A DNA stretch of 32,927 nucleotides from the IMG/VR virus record IMGVR_UViG_3300022745_000547, positions 1-32,927 of that record, one strand, 5' to 3'. Position numbers and translations under genes: made by a program. Source of the stretch: a virus. The notes beneath the pieces are model-generated. The model was not told the origin of the DNA and did no database searches. It was given only the letters and a program-made list of their open reading frames with translations. This document shows, in pieces, positions 15,774 through 24,800 of the stretch (the first letter of the stretch is position 1; each line of letters begins with the position of its first letter).

Positions 15774-15800
15774 TGAGTCGCTGTCGCCGACCGTGGCGAC

Positions 15801-17024
15801 ATGGCAAACCCGGGCTCCCTTGGGGCGATTACGTATGAGATCGAAGCGAGCTTCGGTGTCGATACGACAACGTTCTCCACGCTCCGACTCCCTATCACCG
15901 CGCCCATCGATGCGTCCGGGCTCGTCCACGAGAAGGTCGATTCTCAGCGCGTCGTCCAGTACCGCAACGATGGCAGCGCTTGGATCCTCGGCACGATGGG
16001 CGGGTCGTTCAAGACCAAGCTACACCTGCCTGGCCATGGATCGACGACCTCGGGCGCGGTGACTCTGACCGGCGTCGAGACACTGCTCGGCTACGTATTC
16101 GGCAACGCGGCCTCATCGGCGTCGTCGGGCACGACGTTCACGGGCGGCACGGCGACGGCTGGAACCACCACGGCGTCCGGCACGTTCTCGGCGGGCGGCA
16201 TCTGCTTTGCCGGTGCCCTCGGTGACGCGCGCGGCAACGGTCAGGCGGCTGCGATCAGCACGCACGTCGCGACGACGCTGAACCTCCTGACTGCGCTCAG
16301 CGGATCGCCGAACAATGCGGACGTTCTCTACAGCGCGGTCAACATCTACCCGTCGGAGTCGCCGACGAGCACGACCGTCCAGAGCCTCCGGTTCCTGCTC
16401 CAGACGGCCAACCTGATGTACGAGTGCCATGGCTGCTTCCCGACGGCGGTCAGCATCAGCGGCCTCAACGCCGGCGAACTGCCGACGATCGAAATCACCT
16501 GGGCCGTCGCGTGGTGGCGCTACTCTACGTCGACGTTTCCGAGCTCGGTCTCGACCGAGGCCAACAACCCGGGCGCTGTCGCGGCGGGCTCGCTGTTCTT
16601 GAATGATGTCGGCACCGCGACGCGCGCGACCCGCACATACCGATCGTTCCAGGTCGACTACACGCTCGGCATGGAGACCCTGATGGGTCCCGGCGGCGTG
16701 AACCAGTACCAGAAGATCGTCGGCTGTCGTCGCACGCTGGATGCGATCAAAGTGACCTGGACCGAGGACGCGGACGCGGCGACCACGACTCCGGTCCTGC
16801 CCGGCTACGGCACGGCCACGACGCGCAAGCACGCGCTGTACACGTCGAGCACGGGCGCTGGTTCGCGCATCGCGCTGTACTTCCCGAACCTCGCGATCAG
16901 CAACGTCGCGATCCAGAAGATCGACCAGAACCTTAATCGCCTGACGACTGAGGCGATGGCCTACACGGGCAGCACCACGACGAGCGATCTCACGCTGTCG
17001 GCGATGCGGCTGGCGTTCGCGTAA
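15801..17024 (+). CDS. Major tail tube protein
   Basis: Predicted 407 aa. The opening GSLGAITYEIEASFGVDTTT followed by LRLPITAPIDASGLVHEKVD is typical of siphovirus tail tube proteins, which stack as rings to form the tail lumen. Strand-rich stretches run throughout (GSFKTKLHLPGHG, PTIEITWAVAWWRYS, RSFQVDYTLG), with a Gly/Thr-rich loop (about residues 108-135). It is followed by the frameshifted chaperone pair and the tape measure, the usual tail order. It is longer than many tube proteins, so extra surface domains are likely. Confidence 0.8.
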   Translation: MANPGSLGAITYEIEASFGVDTTTFSTLRLPITAPIDASGLVHEKVDSQRVVQYRNDGSAWILGTMGGSFKTKLHLPGHGSTTSGAVTLTGVETLLGYVFGNAASSASSGTTFTGGTATAGTTTASGTFSAGGICFAGALGDARGNGQAAAISTHVATTLNLLTALSGSPNNADVLYSAVNIYPSESPTSTTVQSLRFLLQTANLMYECHGCFPTAVSISGLNAGELPTIEITWAVAWWRYSTSTFPSSVSTEANNPGAVAAGSLFLNDVGTATRATRTYRSFQVDYTLGMETLMGPGGVNQYQKIVGCRRTLDAIKVTWTEDADAATTTPVLPGYGTATTRKHALYTSSTGAGSRIALYFPNLAISNVAIQKIDQNLNRLTTEAMAYTGSTTTSDLTLSAMRLAFA

Positions 17025-17032
17025 GGAGCAAC

Positions 17033-17554
17033 GTGATCAAGCCCCCCTCTCTTCAGCGCACGTGGGACGCCTTCACCACGTCCAAGCACGAGCCCGCGAT
17101 CATCCGCCCGCCTGCCGACCTGGGCGGCGATGCGACGCAAGAGCAGCGAGACCAGCACGCAAAGGACGTCGATGAATGGGCCGCGAAGATTCTCGCAGCT
17201 CGCGATACGGGCCAGTGGGGTCCCGTCACGGTCGAAGGCCAGCAGCCGACGCGGTTCACGCTCGATCAGGTGAATCCCGAGGTATGGCGCGAGATTCATT
17301 CTCGAGCGTCACTCCCCGATGACTGCGAGCGCAAGCTGGATCGACTGGTCGTTTACGCCCTGCTATTCCGCCTTGCGCTGCGCGGCATCAGCGGATGGGA
17401 CCGGATCGAGCGCCAGCCCGATCCGGCCTGGAGCAACTGGACCATGGCGCCGCTATCAGTTGTGGCGCATCTCGATGCGGTGGATCCGTTCATTGTCAGC
17501 GAGATCGGACTGCTCGTCCTAGCCCGACTGGCAGGTGAGCGCCCTTTGTCCTAG
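17033..17554 (+). CDS. Tail assembly chaperone, zero-frame product
   Basis: Predicted 173 aa from GTG 17033 with a good GGAG 6 bases upstream. It is the gpG-like chaperone that coats the tape measure before tail-tube assembly. Charged helical segments (RDQHAKDVDEWAAKILAARD, DDCERKLDRLVVYALLFRLA) fit the family. The stop lies 3 bases after a canonical -1 slippery site, so a fraction of ribosomes should continue into the -1 frame and make a longer gpGT-like product of about 307 aa. Confidence 0.72.
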   Translation: MIKPPSLQRTWDAFTTSKHEPAIIRPPADLGGDATQEQRDQHAKDVDEWAAKILAARDTGQWGPVTVEGQQPTRFTLDQVNPEVWREIHSRASLPDDCERKLDRLVVYALLFRLALRGISGWDRIERQPDPAWSNWTMAPLSVVAHLDAVDPFIVSEIGLLVLARLAGERPLS

Positions 17555-17569
17555 AGGGCCTACGCGCCC
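17542..17569 (+). other. Programmed -1 frameshift signal
   Basis: Slippery heptamer C CCT TTG (17542-17548), exactly X XXY YYZ in the zero frame. It is followed 7 bases later by a GC hairpin, GGGC-CTACGC-GCCC (17556-17569). The zero-frame stop TAG is at 17552-17554. The -1 frame is closed by TGA at 17536 but open from 17539 to 17952, so slippage at the heptamer is the only simple way to join the two frames. Confidence 0.75.
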
Positions 17570-17577
17570 GTCCGTGG

Positions 17578-17955
17578 GTGAACGAGATGAGTCAGCGCGC
17601 CGACCTCGCCATCGCAGATTGCGGGAAGTGCATGAGCTCGACGCCAGCTCTACAGCGCCAACACCTAGGCTGCGGCTACCTACCGCGGCTCAAGGGTCGC
17701 CTCTCTGTGTGGCAGCCGCCGTCGGGATACAAGGGTCCTGATCTGACCGCGTGCGCCGGATACACGGCGAATCTGCCCGAGGTCATCGAGATCGCGAAGA
17801 TTCGACTACACTGGAAGCACGGCAACGTAACTGCCGCGTGCGGAGGCCCGCCGCAAGACGATGTTTTAGACTGCGTGCTCATTCTCGACGGCGAATACAA
17901 CGCGCTCGACCAGTGGCGCATGACGCCCGCCAAGGATGGCGGGGGAGGCGGTTAG
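17578..17955 (+). CDS. Tail assembly chaperone, -1 frameshift extension
   Basis: Most likely read as the C-terminal part of a fusion with the 17033 gene; the -1 frame continues from about 17545 as PFVLEGLRARPWVNEMSQ. As an independent gene it would start at GTG 17578 (125 aa), but no Shine-Dalgarno is present. It has DCGKC, then HLGCGY, then a Cys in LTACAGYTANLPEVIE, a Cys layout like that of C-terminal extensions of other phage chaperones. The extension should bind the tail tube protein. It ends 2 bases before the tape-measure ATG. Confidence 0.7.
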   Translation: MNEMSQRADLAIADCGKCMSSTPALQRQHLGCGYLPRLKGRLSVWQPPSGYKGPDLTACAGYTANLPEVIEIAKIRLHWKHGNVTAACGGPPQDDVLDCVLILDGEYNALDQWRMTPAKDGGGGG

Positions 17956-17957
17956 CC

Positions 17958-19892
17958 ATGGCGCTCGATCTAATTCAGAAGGTTTTGACCGAGTACAAGG
18001 CCGACACCTCGGATCACATCAAAGAGCTTAAGAAGCTCAAGAAGGAGATCACCGAGCAGCAGCAGGCCGAACTCGATGCGGCCGAGAAGCGCACCGCCAC
18101 GTATGACAAGTGGCTAGAAAACATCGCCAACGTCAACCAGGCGATGGAACTCGGCGGCAGGGCGCTCGACTTTGCGAAAGACGCATGGAAGTCGTACGCC
18201 GAGGACGTTCGCCTGCGCGCGGCAGCCGGAGCCGTCAGCATCGACAAGCTCAAAGAGGCGTCGCTGGGACTACGCACCGAGCACGAGCTACTCTCATTCG
18301 CGGCCAAGACGCAGAACGGAATTATCAAGCTCAACTCCGATCAGATGGAGACGGCGCAGCGCGCCATGGTCGCGCTCACCCGCGCCGGATTCGACCAGGA
18401 GGAAGTCACCAACAAGATCACGAACGCTCTCGTAAAGGCCAAGGCAGAGGGCCTTGACGACTTTGGACTCGCGGTCAAGCAGGGCAAGACTGAGGTTGAG
18501 ACGTTCAATAACCTGATGTCCGCGCTGGCCGATAAGGCTAACGGCGTGCAGACAGGCACCGCGACGGCCGGCGAGGGCATCCAGAAAATGGGTGTCACGA
18601 TGAGCGAGAGCTTCGAGAAGATGAAGCAGGCACTTGGCCAGCTCGTGGCGTCGATGGCGCCCCTGCTCGACGCCCTTGCTCGCGCAGTCGGTATCGTCGC
18701 CGACTTGGCCAAGGACCACCGGGATGTTCAGGAGGCCGGAGGGGTGACCGGTTACGTCCTTCAGAATAAGATGGGGTTCAAGAAGGACAACCGTACCGGC
18801 ATCGGATACGCCACCGACGAATCACGCGGCGCTGATGCGCAAGCCGAATTCCAGGGCCGCATTGATACGGCCCGCGGCATGGCGGGCGGTGCAACGGCTG
18901 CCAGCATCCTGAATAAGTTTGCCGGCGACTTCGTTGCTTACAACGAGAAGGAGCAGGCCAAGTTGCTCGCGGTCGCCTATGGCGTGACCGGCGGTATTCT
19001 CGGCGCGCTAACCAGCGGAGGCAAGGCGACCGGTAAGGGCACGGAGAAGGGGTTTGGCAGGACCGTCAGCGACAGCGAGATCAAGTCACGCGCGCTTACG
19101 GCGGCTCGGATGCAGGCCGAGGCAATCCTGAACGGCGCGACCATTGAAGCGCCGCAGGCGACAGGAGGGGTCGCGTCTACGTCGCTGGGTGCTGTCGCGG
19201 GTCAGACGTTCGAGGGATTTGCGACTGAGGATGAGCTATTCAAAAAGGTCCTCGGCATCGACCCTGCGACTCTAACCAAGAGTTGGTACGACCGGCTAAA
19301 CGCTGCACGTGATGGGCGTGAGTCGTTTCTTGAGAGCACGTTCGGCACGATCGAGGAGTTCAGCGCGTACCGCGCCGCATTCGATGGAGTGACGCAGGCG
19401 CTTGCGTCTCAGTACGAGGCGATCGTTACCGGATCAGACCTTTCGGGCAAGGCGTTCAAGAGGGCGGTCGCAGACACGCTCCTGGCCATCGGCAAGCAGG
19501 AGCTAGTGCTCGGTATCAAGGAGGGTGCGTGGGCACTCGGCGAGCTGGCGTACGGAAATCTTGCGGGCGCCGCCTTGCACGGCAAGTCGTCTGCGATGCA
19601 CTTCGCGGCAGCTGCGGCAGCAGGCGTCGCAGCCAACTCCCTCGGGACATCGGCACAAGCAGCAGCATCCGACAAAGCTGCGGCTGATAAGGCCAAAGCC
19701 GACGAGCAAGCCAAGAAGGACGCGGAGAGGAAATCCAAGTCCGGAGCAAGCGGCGGAGGCTCGGGTTCCGACTCCGCCCGCCCCATCATCGTCATGCTCG
19801 GCTCGGGCTTCGACGAGACGTCGCCTCGCCAGCGCGCGGCCCGCTCTCGCGAGGCCGTCGAGCGCGCGCTCCGCGAACGCGACGACGCGTAA
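17958..19892 (+). CDS. Tape measure protein
   Basis: Predicted 644 aa from ATG 17958, with GGGGGAGG 9 bases upstream; the open frame before it (from 17751) is a shadow of the chaperone gene. The N-terminus is a charged coiled coil (HIKELKKLKKEITEQQQAEL). Long helical stretches follow (QMETAQRAMVALTRAG, SFEKMKQALGQLVASMAP). An Ala-rich segment (HFAAAAAAGVAANSLG) and a Lys/Ala/Asp-rich helix precede a Gly/Ser hinge near the C-terminus. This composition and position after the chaperones identify the ruler that sets tail length. At 644 aa it predicts a fairly short siphovirus tail. Confidence 0.85.
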   Translation: MALDLIQKVLTEYKADTSDHIKELKKLKKEITEQQQAELDAAEKRTATYDKWLENIANVNQAMELGGRALDFAKDAWKSYAEDVRLRAAAGAVSIDKLKEASLGLRTEHELLSFAAKTQNGIIKLNSDQMETAQRAMVALTRAGFDQEEVTNKITNALVKAKAEGLDDFGLAVKQGKTEVETFNNLMSALADKANGVQTGTATAGEGIQKMGVTMSESFEKMKQALGQLVASMAPLLDALARAVGIVADLAKDHRDVQEAGGVTGYVLQNKMGFKKDNRTGIGYATDESRGADAQAEFQGRIDTARGMAGGATAASILNKFAGDFVAYNEKEQAKLLAVAYGVTGGILGALTSGGKATGKGTEKGFGRTVSDSEIKSRALTAARMQAEAILNGATIEAPQATGGVASTSLGAVAGQTFEGFATEDELFKKVLGIDPATLTKSWYDRLNAARDGRESFLESTFGTIEEFSAYRAAFDGVTQALASQYEAIVTGSDLSGKAFKRAVADTLLAIGKQELVLGIKEGAWALGELAYGNLAGAALHGKSSAMHFAAAAAAGVAANSLGTSAQAAASDKAAADKAKADEQAKKDAERKSKSGASGGGSGSDSARPIIVMLGSGFDETSPRQRAARSREAVERALRERDDA

Positions 19893-19903
19893 CCGTCTCT
19901 CGT
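19888..19903 (+). promoter_or_regulatory. Conserved late element after tape measure
   Basis: CGTAACCGTCTCTCGT, 42 bases before GTG 19930. It overlaps the last codons of the tape-measure gene. Confidence 0.55.
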
Positions 19904-19929
19904 CACGCGTGCGCCGACGACGGTAGGGC

Positions 19930-21462
19930 GTGACTTATCAGGGCCGCATCGAGTCGATGCTCACGATCCCCAGCGGCGGCGCCTCGATCTCGGTGACGAC
20001 GACTGCGAAGGCCGCGACGACTGTTACTCTGCCAGCGGCCAGCTATTACGCCACGACCGCAGGCGGCGTCTCCGGCTGGGTCTCGACGCTCCAAGACCTG
20101 CTGAACCAGAATAGCATGGGATTCCCGACGACGGCGGTGACGACGGGAACGGCCATCGGCTACGGCAACTTTACGACCGGCGCGGGCTGGCTGATGCAGG
20201 AGGCGAGCGGGTCGCTGGCCCCGGTGTTCGGCAGCCCGTCACTCACGGCAGTCTCGTCGCCGACGTATCGCAACGCGGGCATCAAGACCGGCGACTATGC
20301 GATCGGATTCGACAGTGCGGCAGATCAGTTCGACGGCGGCAACAACTTTGACGTCATCGCGACGGACGATCTCGTCGTCGCGTGGGTCGGCTACGTCAGC
20401 GCGAACCCAGCCGCGAGCTCGGGCTGGTTCGGCAAGGGTGTTACGCCGGGCTGGTATATCTTCCGACGGGCGACGGGCGAGATCGCATTCACGATCAACA
20501 ACGCCGTGAGCACATCCAACGTGGCCGTACCGCAAGGAGAGTGGCACGTCGGCATCGCAGTGATCGAGCGCGGCACCAACCGTGCGCGCTGTGGCGTCTG
20601 CGGACTGACGTCTGGCACCGTCACGGTCAGTGCGCAGCTTGATATCTCGGCGCAGGGCACGCTGTCCAACGCGAGCAGTATCAACATTGGCAGCACCTAC
20701 GGCGGCGTCGCGATCGATCAGGACCTCAAGGTCTCCGCGTTCTACATCACGGACGGCACCAACGTCGCGACCAACCTCAGCGCGAACCTCTCAACGGCGC
20801 TCGCGACCTTTCGCAACGCCATCAACGCGGCCTGGACCTGTTCGATGTCGACGACAACGGGCCTCGTCTCACTGAACTGGTCCGGTTACACGGGCGCGTC
20901 GTACCTGTGGTCCGTGGCCTGGACCTCGACGGCACTGCGCGATCTGGCCGGGTACACGGCGGATATCACGTCGGTCATCACGGCGCAGACCGGGACGTAC
21001 CAGGCCAGGGGCGTATGGTTCCCTGACTGCCCGCTGAACCTCGACGGTGATCCGACGCAGGCGCCGCTCGTGAGTGACCTGCGCCAGTCCGAATCGCCGA
21101 CGGGTATCGTGCTCGGACTGGTGAGCAACATGAAGTACCGGCATCGCGGCGTGAGCTATCCAGCGGTGCCGAGGGCGCAGGTCTGGGACAGCGCGGCGAC
21201 GTACGAGAATGGGTCGTGGGAAGAGTTCATGCTCGACACTCAGCTCGGGCAGGGACACTCGTGGTTCGTCCCGTCGTCGAGAATCCAACTGTATTGGGAC
21301 AGCGCCGGCACCCAAACTCTCCTCGGCTCGGCGGCCAACTCCAGCGCTGGTCTCTCGGGTTGGTTCATCAAGGGCGCGTCGAGCATCGAGCCTAAGCTTA
21401 CGGCAGCGCCTTGGACGGGGCTGTGGCGCATTGATCTCGGCGAGCTAGTAAGCAACGGCTAG
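19930..21462 (+). CDS. Distal tail protein with LamG-like insertion
   Basis: Predicted 510 aa from GTG 19930. The two ends belong together: an N-terminal strand-rich segment (ATTVTLPAASYYATTAGGVS) and a part starting at about residue 290 (AINAAWTCSMSTTTGLVSLN, then LRDLAGYTADIT, then YQARGVWFPDCPL), a layout that recurs in phage tail proteins. Between them, residues 100-285 look like a LamG/concanavalin-A sandwich (YAIGFDSAADQFDGGNNFDV, GWYIFRRATGEIAFTINN). The insertion suggests sugar binding at the tail tip. Function inferred from position and fold-like patterns. Confidence 0.62.
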   Translation: MTYQGRIESMLTIPSGGASISVTTTAKAATTVTLPAASYYATTAGGVSGWVSTLQDLLNQNSMGFPTTAVTTGTAIGYGNFTTGAGWLMQEASGSLAPVFGSPSLTAVSSPTYRNAGIKTGDYAIGFDSAADQFDGGNNFDVIATDDLVVAWVGYVSANPAASSGWFGKGVTPGWYIFRRATGEIAFTINNAVSTSNVAVPQGEWHVGIAVIERGTNRARCGVCGLTSGTVTVSAQLDISAQGTLSNASSINIGSTYGGVAIDQDLKVSAFYITDGTNVATNLSANLSTALATFRNAINAAWTCSMSTTTGLVSLNWSGYTGASYLWSVAWTSTALRDLAGYTADITSVITAQTGTYQARGVWFPDCPLNLDGDPTQAPLVSDLRQSESPTGIVLGLVSNMKYRHRGVSYPAVPRAQVWDSAATYENGSWEEFMLDTQLGQGHSWFVPSSRIQLYWDSAGTQTLLGSAANSSAGLSGWFIKGASSIEPKLTAAPWTGLWRIDLGELVSNG

Positions 21463-21465
21463 CCG

Positions 21466-21481
21466 CCTAACTCACTCGATA
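21466..21481 (+). promoter_or_regulatory. Conserved late element before 113-aa gene
   Basis: CCTAACTCACTCGATA, 45 bases before ATG 21511. The central three bases differ from the consensus. A small hairpin, CGCT-GCGG-AGCG (21499-21510), ends directly before the ATG. Confidence 0.45.
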
Positions 21482-21510
21482 TCGCGACCGCGCACGCACG
21501 CTGCGGAGCG

Positions 21511-21852
21511 ATGGCAATCACGCTCACTGGCGGCAGCGCCTCGATCAGCACGACTGAGTATTTCCTCGCGTCGCAGAGCACAACGGCCACGTATCAGACC
21601 GCCGATATGGCCATCCAGGTCTTTCTCGACCTGTCCGCGATGGGAGCTGGCGACACGTTCGTCCTCAAGTTCTACGAGAAGGTCAATGGCGGCACGTCGC
21701 GCTCGTTCGTCTCGACGACGTTCACGAATGCTCAGAGCCCGGCGCACTACTCGAGTCTCCAGTACATCGTCGGCGAGGGCTGGGAAGTCAGCCTGATCAA
21801 GACGGCTGGCACTGATCGCACCATCCCCTGGAGCTTGCGGCAGGTGGCCTGA
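21511..21852 (+). CDS. Small beta-rich tail-tip protein
   Basis: Predicted 113 aa. It alternates strands and turns throughout (MAIQVFLDLSAMGAGDTFVL, WEVSLIKTAGTDRTIPWSLR) and lacks helices or Cys. It opens with ITLTGGSASISTTEYFLASQ, much like the start of other tail-tip adaptor proteins. It is probably a small connector between the distal tail protein and the large tip protein that follows, with which it shares a TGATG junction. No named family recognised. Confidence 0.6.
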   Translation: MAITLTGGSASISTTEYFLASQSTTATYQTADMAIQVFLDLSAMGAGDTFVLKFYEKVNGGTSRSFVSTTFTNAQSPAHYSSLQYIVGEGWEVSLIKTAGTDRTIPWSLRQVA

Positions 21853-24800
21853 TGATCTCCGTCGTCGCAGAGCAACTATCGTCGACGCCGCACATCACGC
21901 CCGAGAACCAGCCCGCGCAGGCTGGGATCACGCCGGGTGGTCTCGATCCGGCGAACAACGTCACGACGCTGGGCAAGCTCCAGGCGGGTTCGACATCGTA
22001 CAAGACGGTCGTGCTGATCGAGGGATGCAAGTACGTCCTCAGCGACGCACCCCAAGCCTCTGTCCGCGCCGCCCTCCGTGACGTATCCAGCGGCGACTGG
22101 TCATCTGCGACGGTCCTCGGTGGCGTGTTCGTCGACCTGCGCAACTCGCAATCTATCAGCCCCGACGACCCGTTCCCTCAGATGGGCAGTTGCACGATCA
22201 AGGTCATCGACGACTCGGTAGACCACTCCGACGTGTTCGGGATTTTCGTCAACAAGCGCTCGAGCGGCGGCACGGCCCGCATCTCCTCGACGGTCACGCG
22301 CTCGTCGACCACGTTCAGCGTCGGCGACACGTCCGGGTTCGCGGCGAGCGGCGATGCGTATATCGGTGCGGAATGCTTTGAGTACACGGGCAAGACCGCG
22401 ACGACGTTCACCGTCAGCAAGCGCGGCAAGTATTCACCGTTCGGCACCGCGCGCACGTCGCAGACCTGGGCGCCTGGCTCTGGTGGCGCGCGGTTCGCGT
22501 CGTACCAGCGGATCGCGCAGGATATCTACCATACGCAGAACAACCCGACGGTCACCGAGGTCCCGCGCGTCTGGATCGGCAAGCGCGTCGGCGTCTGGCT
22601 GCACACGTGGGACGCGGCGACGCAGCAACTCAACACGCACGAGAACGCACAACTTGTGTTCTCGGGGCGCATCGGCTCGATCAGCGACGACCCGGAGACC
22701 GCGGCGACGGTGCTCGAGCTCGACCACATCTCCAAGGACATCCGCGAGGCGGTCGTGTTTCGCGATCAGTTCGCGGGTTCAATCCCGGATGGCGTCTACA
22801 TCCCCGCCGGGCGCGTGTTCAAAGCGTTCGACTACTCGTCGAGCAGCGCGATGCGCACGGCCAATGTGCTCACGTGCGTGTCGGGAACGCCCGCCAGCGT
22901 CAACGAGATCAAGGCGGGCTACTACACCACCAACGAGATCTGTTCCGTCATCTCGGCGTGGATGGCATCCGAGCGATCGTCTAATCGTCTTTGGGGAAAC
23001 TACGTGTGGTCGTCGCCCACGTCGACGAATGACGGACTCAGGACGGTTGCGAAGTGGTACTTCAGCACGGCGTCACTGGAGACCGGCTTTGCCGTTATTG
23101 AGTTCCCAGCCGAGGTCTCAACGTTACTCGGCATCGAGGGTGTCCCAGGAGCTACGGGGCAGTCTCGGCAGTGGCCCATTTCCGGCCCAACGAACACCGC
23201 GAACCAGTCGCAGGGTGATTCCGTTCCGTTCGCCTCGCTGATCTTCAAGCCGAGCGGCCCAGGTCGATTCGCGCAGGAGTTCTCCGAGGTCATCAGCTAC
23301 GAGGTCGAGAACCAGCGCGGAACATTCGTTGACCAGTATTCCTACCTGCCCGCGTCGGTAAAGGGCGCATGTGACTCCACGAGGACATGGGGGCTTTTCC
23401 TGTTCGACGAGAAGGCGCTCATCGTCGGCTCCTACGACACCGCCACGTTCACTCTGACTAACTGCTGGATGGCTCCATTCCGTCTGTCCGGCGACAACAG
23501 CACCGACGCCACCACGTACATCGGGCGGCGTGCTGACGAGGCCGAGCAGGGTCCGGTCACGATTCGTCAGGTGCTCGTGCTCGAGAGCACGTTCAAGACG
23601 CTGTTCTCGATGTTCTTCTACTCGTCCGGCACGTCTGGATACAACCACACGAGCTACGACGCGCTGGGATACGGCGCCGGCATCGCCATTCCAGGCGAAC
23701 TCCTCGGCGATCCGTTCGAGCGCTCGCTCGCCAACCTTCCCGGCGCGGAGTCCTCGCTTGTGGTCGTTATCGACGAGCCAACCAAGTTCGCCGACCTGTT
23801 CCGCGATGACCTGCGCCTGCGCCGATCATTCATCCGCTGGAAGGACGAGCACTTCGAATTCGCGCAGTGGCGAACCCCGCTGACCGCAAACGCCATCGCG
23901 ACACTGACCGAGGCGAACAAAGCAGCACCGGCAGGTACCGAGGACAACCATCGGATTGCGTCGGTCGAAACGGACCAGTGGTATTGGCCGGTCGTCAAGA
24001 TCGACTATGCGCGCGACTTCGCCGTCGGTCGCAACGGGCAGTATCTCAAAAGCATCCAGGTCGAGGATCAGACCGCGAGCGACGAGGCGCAGTCTGGCCG
24101 CACGCTGACACTCAAGATGCGGAACACCTACGGGCAGTTCCAAAATACGGGCGCGGGCATCGAGGAGTTGATCAAAGAGTTCATCCCTGGGATGCCGCTG
24201 TTCAGCAAGCCATCACGGATGATCACGCGCTCGATCGATCTGCGCTACTTCGAGACGCTCGCGCCCGGCGATATCGTGACCATCACGGATGGCTTCGCTC
24301 GTGACCCGCTCACGGGTGCTCGTCGGATCTCGGCTCGCGCTGCACTCGTCACGCGCGTCGCCTACCAGCCCGGTGGCGCCACGCCGTCCGGCTCCGTCAC
24401 GGACATGACCGGAGAGGTCGACGGATTCTTCCTCGACGTCCATCGCGGCTCGCTCTACTCGCCCTGCGCCGACGTGGACTGGGAAGCTAACTACGCCGGG
24501 TTCACGGCAGGCTATCGCTCGTCGGATAAAATGCTCATCTGCAAGCCGCACCAGTACAGCTACGTCCAGCAGATCTCGACGGTCAAGGGCAAGACGAACG
24601 TCGGCGAGGCCGTTGACGCGTCGTGGTTCCCGGTCGGCAGTAAGGTCGTCGTCGTCGAGCGCGACCCGGCCGACCCGACCACGTACACGAGCTGGTCCGA
24701 CACCGTGGCGAGTCAGTCGGTCAACATGATCGGGCTCACGACGGGGCTGGCCGGGTACTCGACGACCAAGCGATACCGTGTCATCCCGGCCGACTACTCG

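Noticed and set aside
14809-15807. Minus-strand frame of 332 codons
   Set aside because: Antisense to three + strand features, including a conserved element, with Arg-rich composition.
17751-17957. Upstream extension of the tape measure
   Set aside because: Lies in the chaperone gene; the ATG at 17958 has a strong Shine-Dalgarno.
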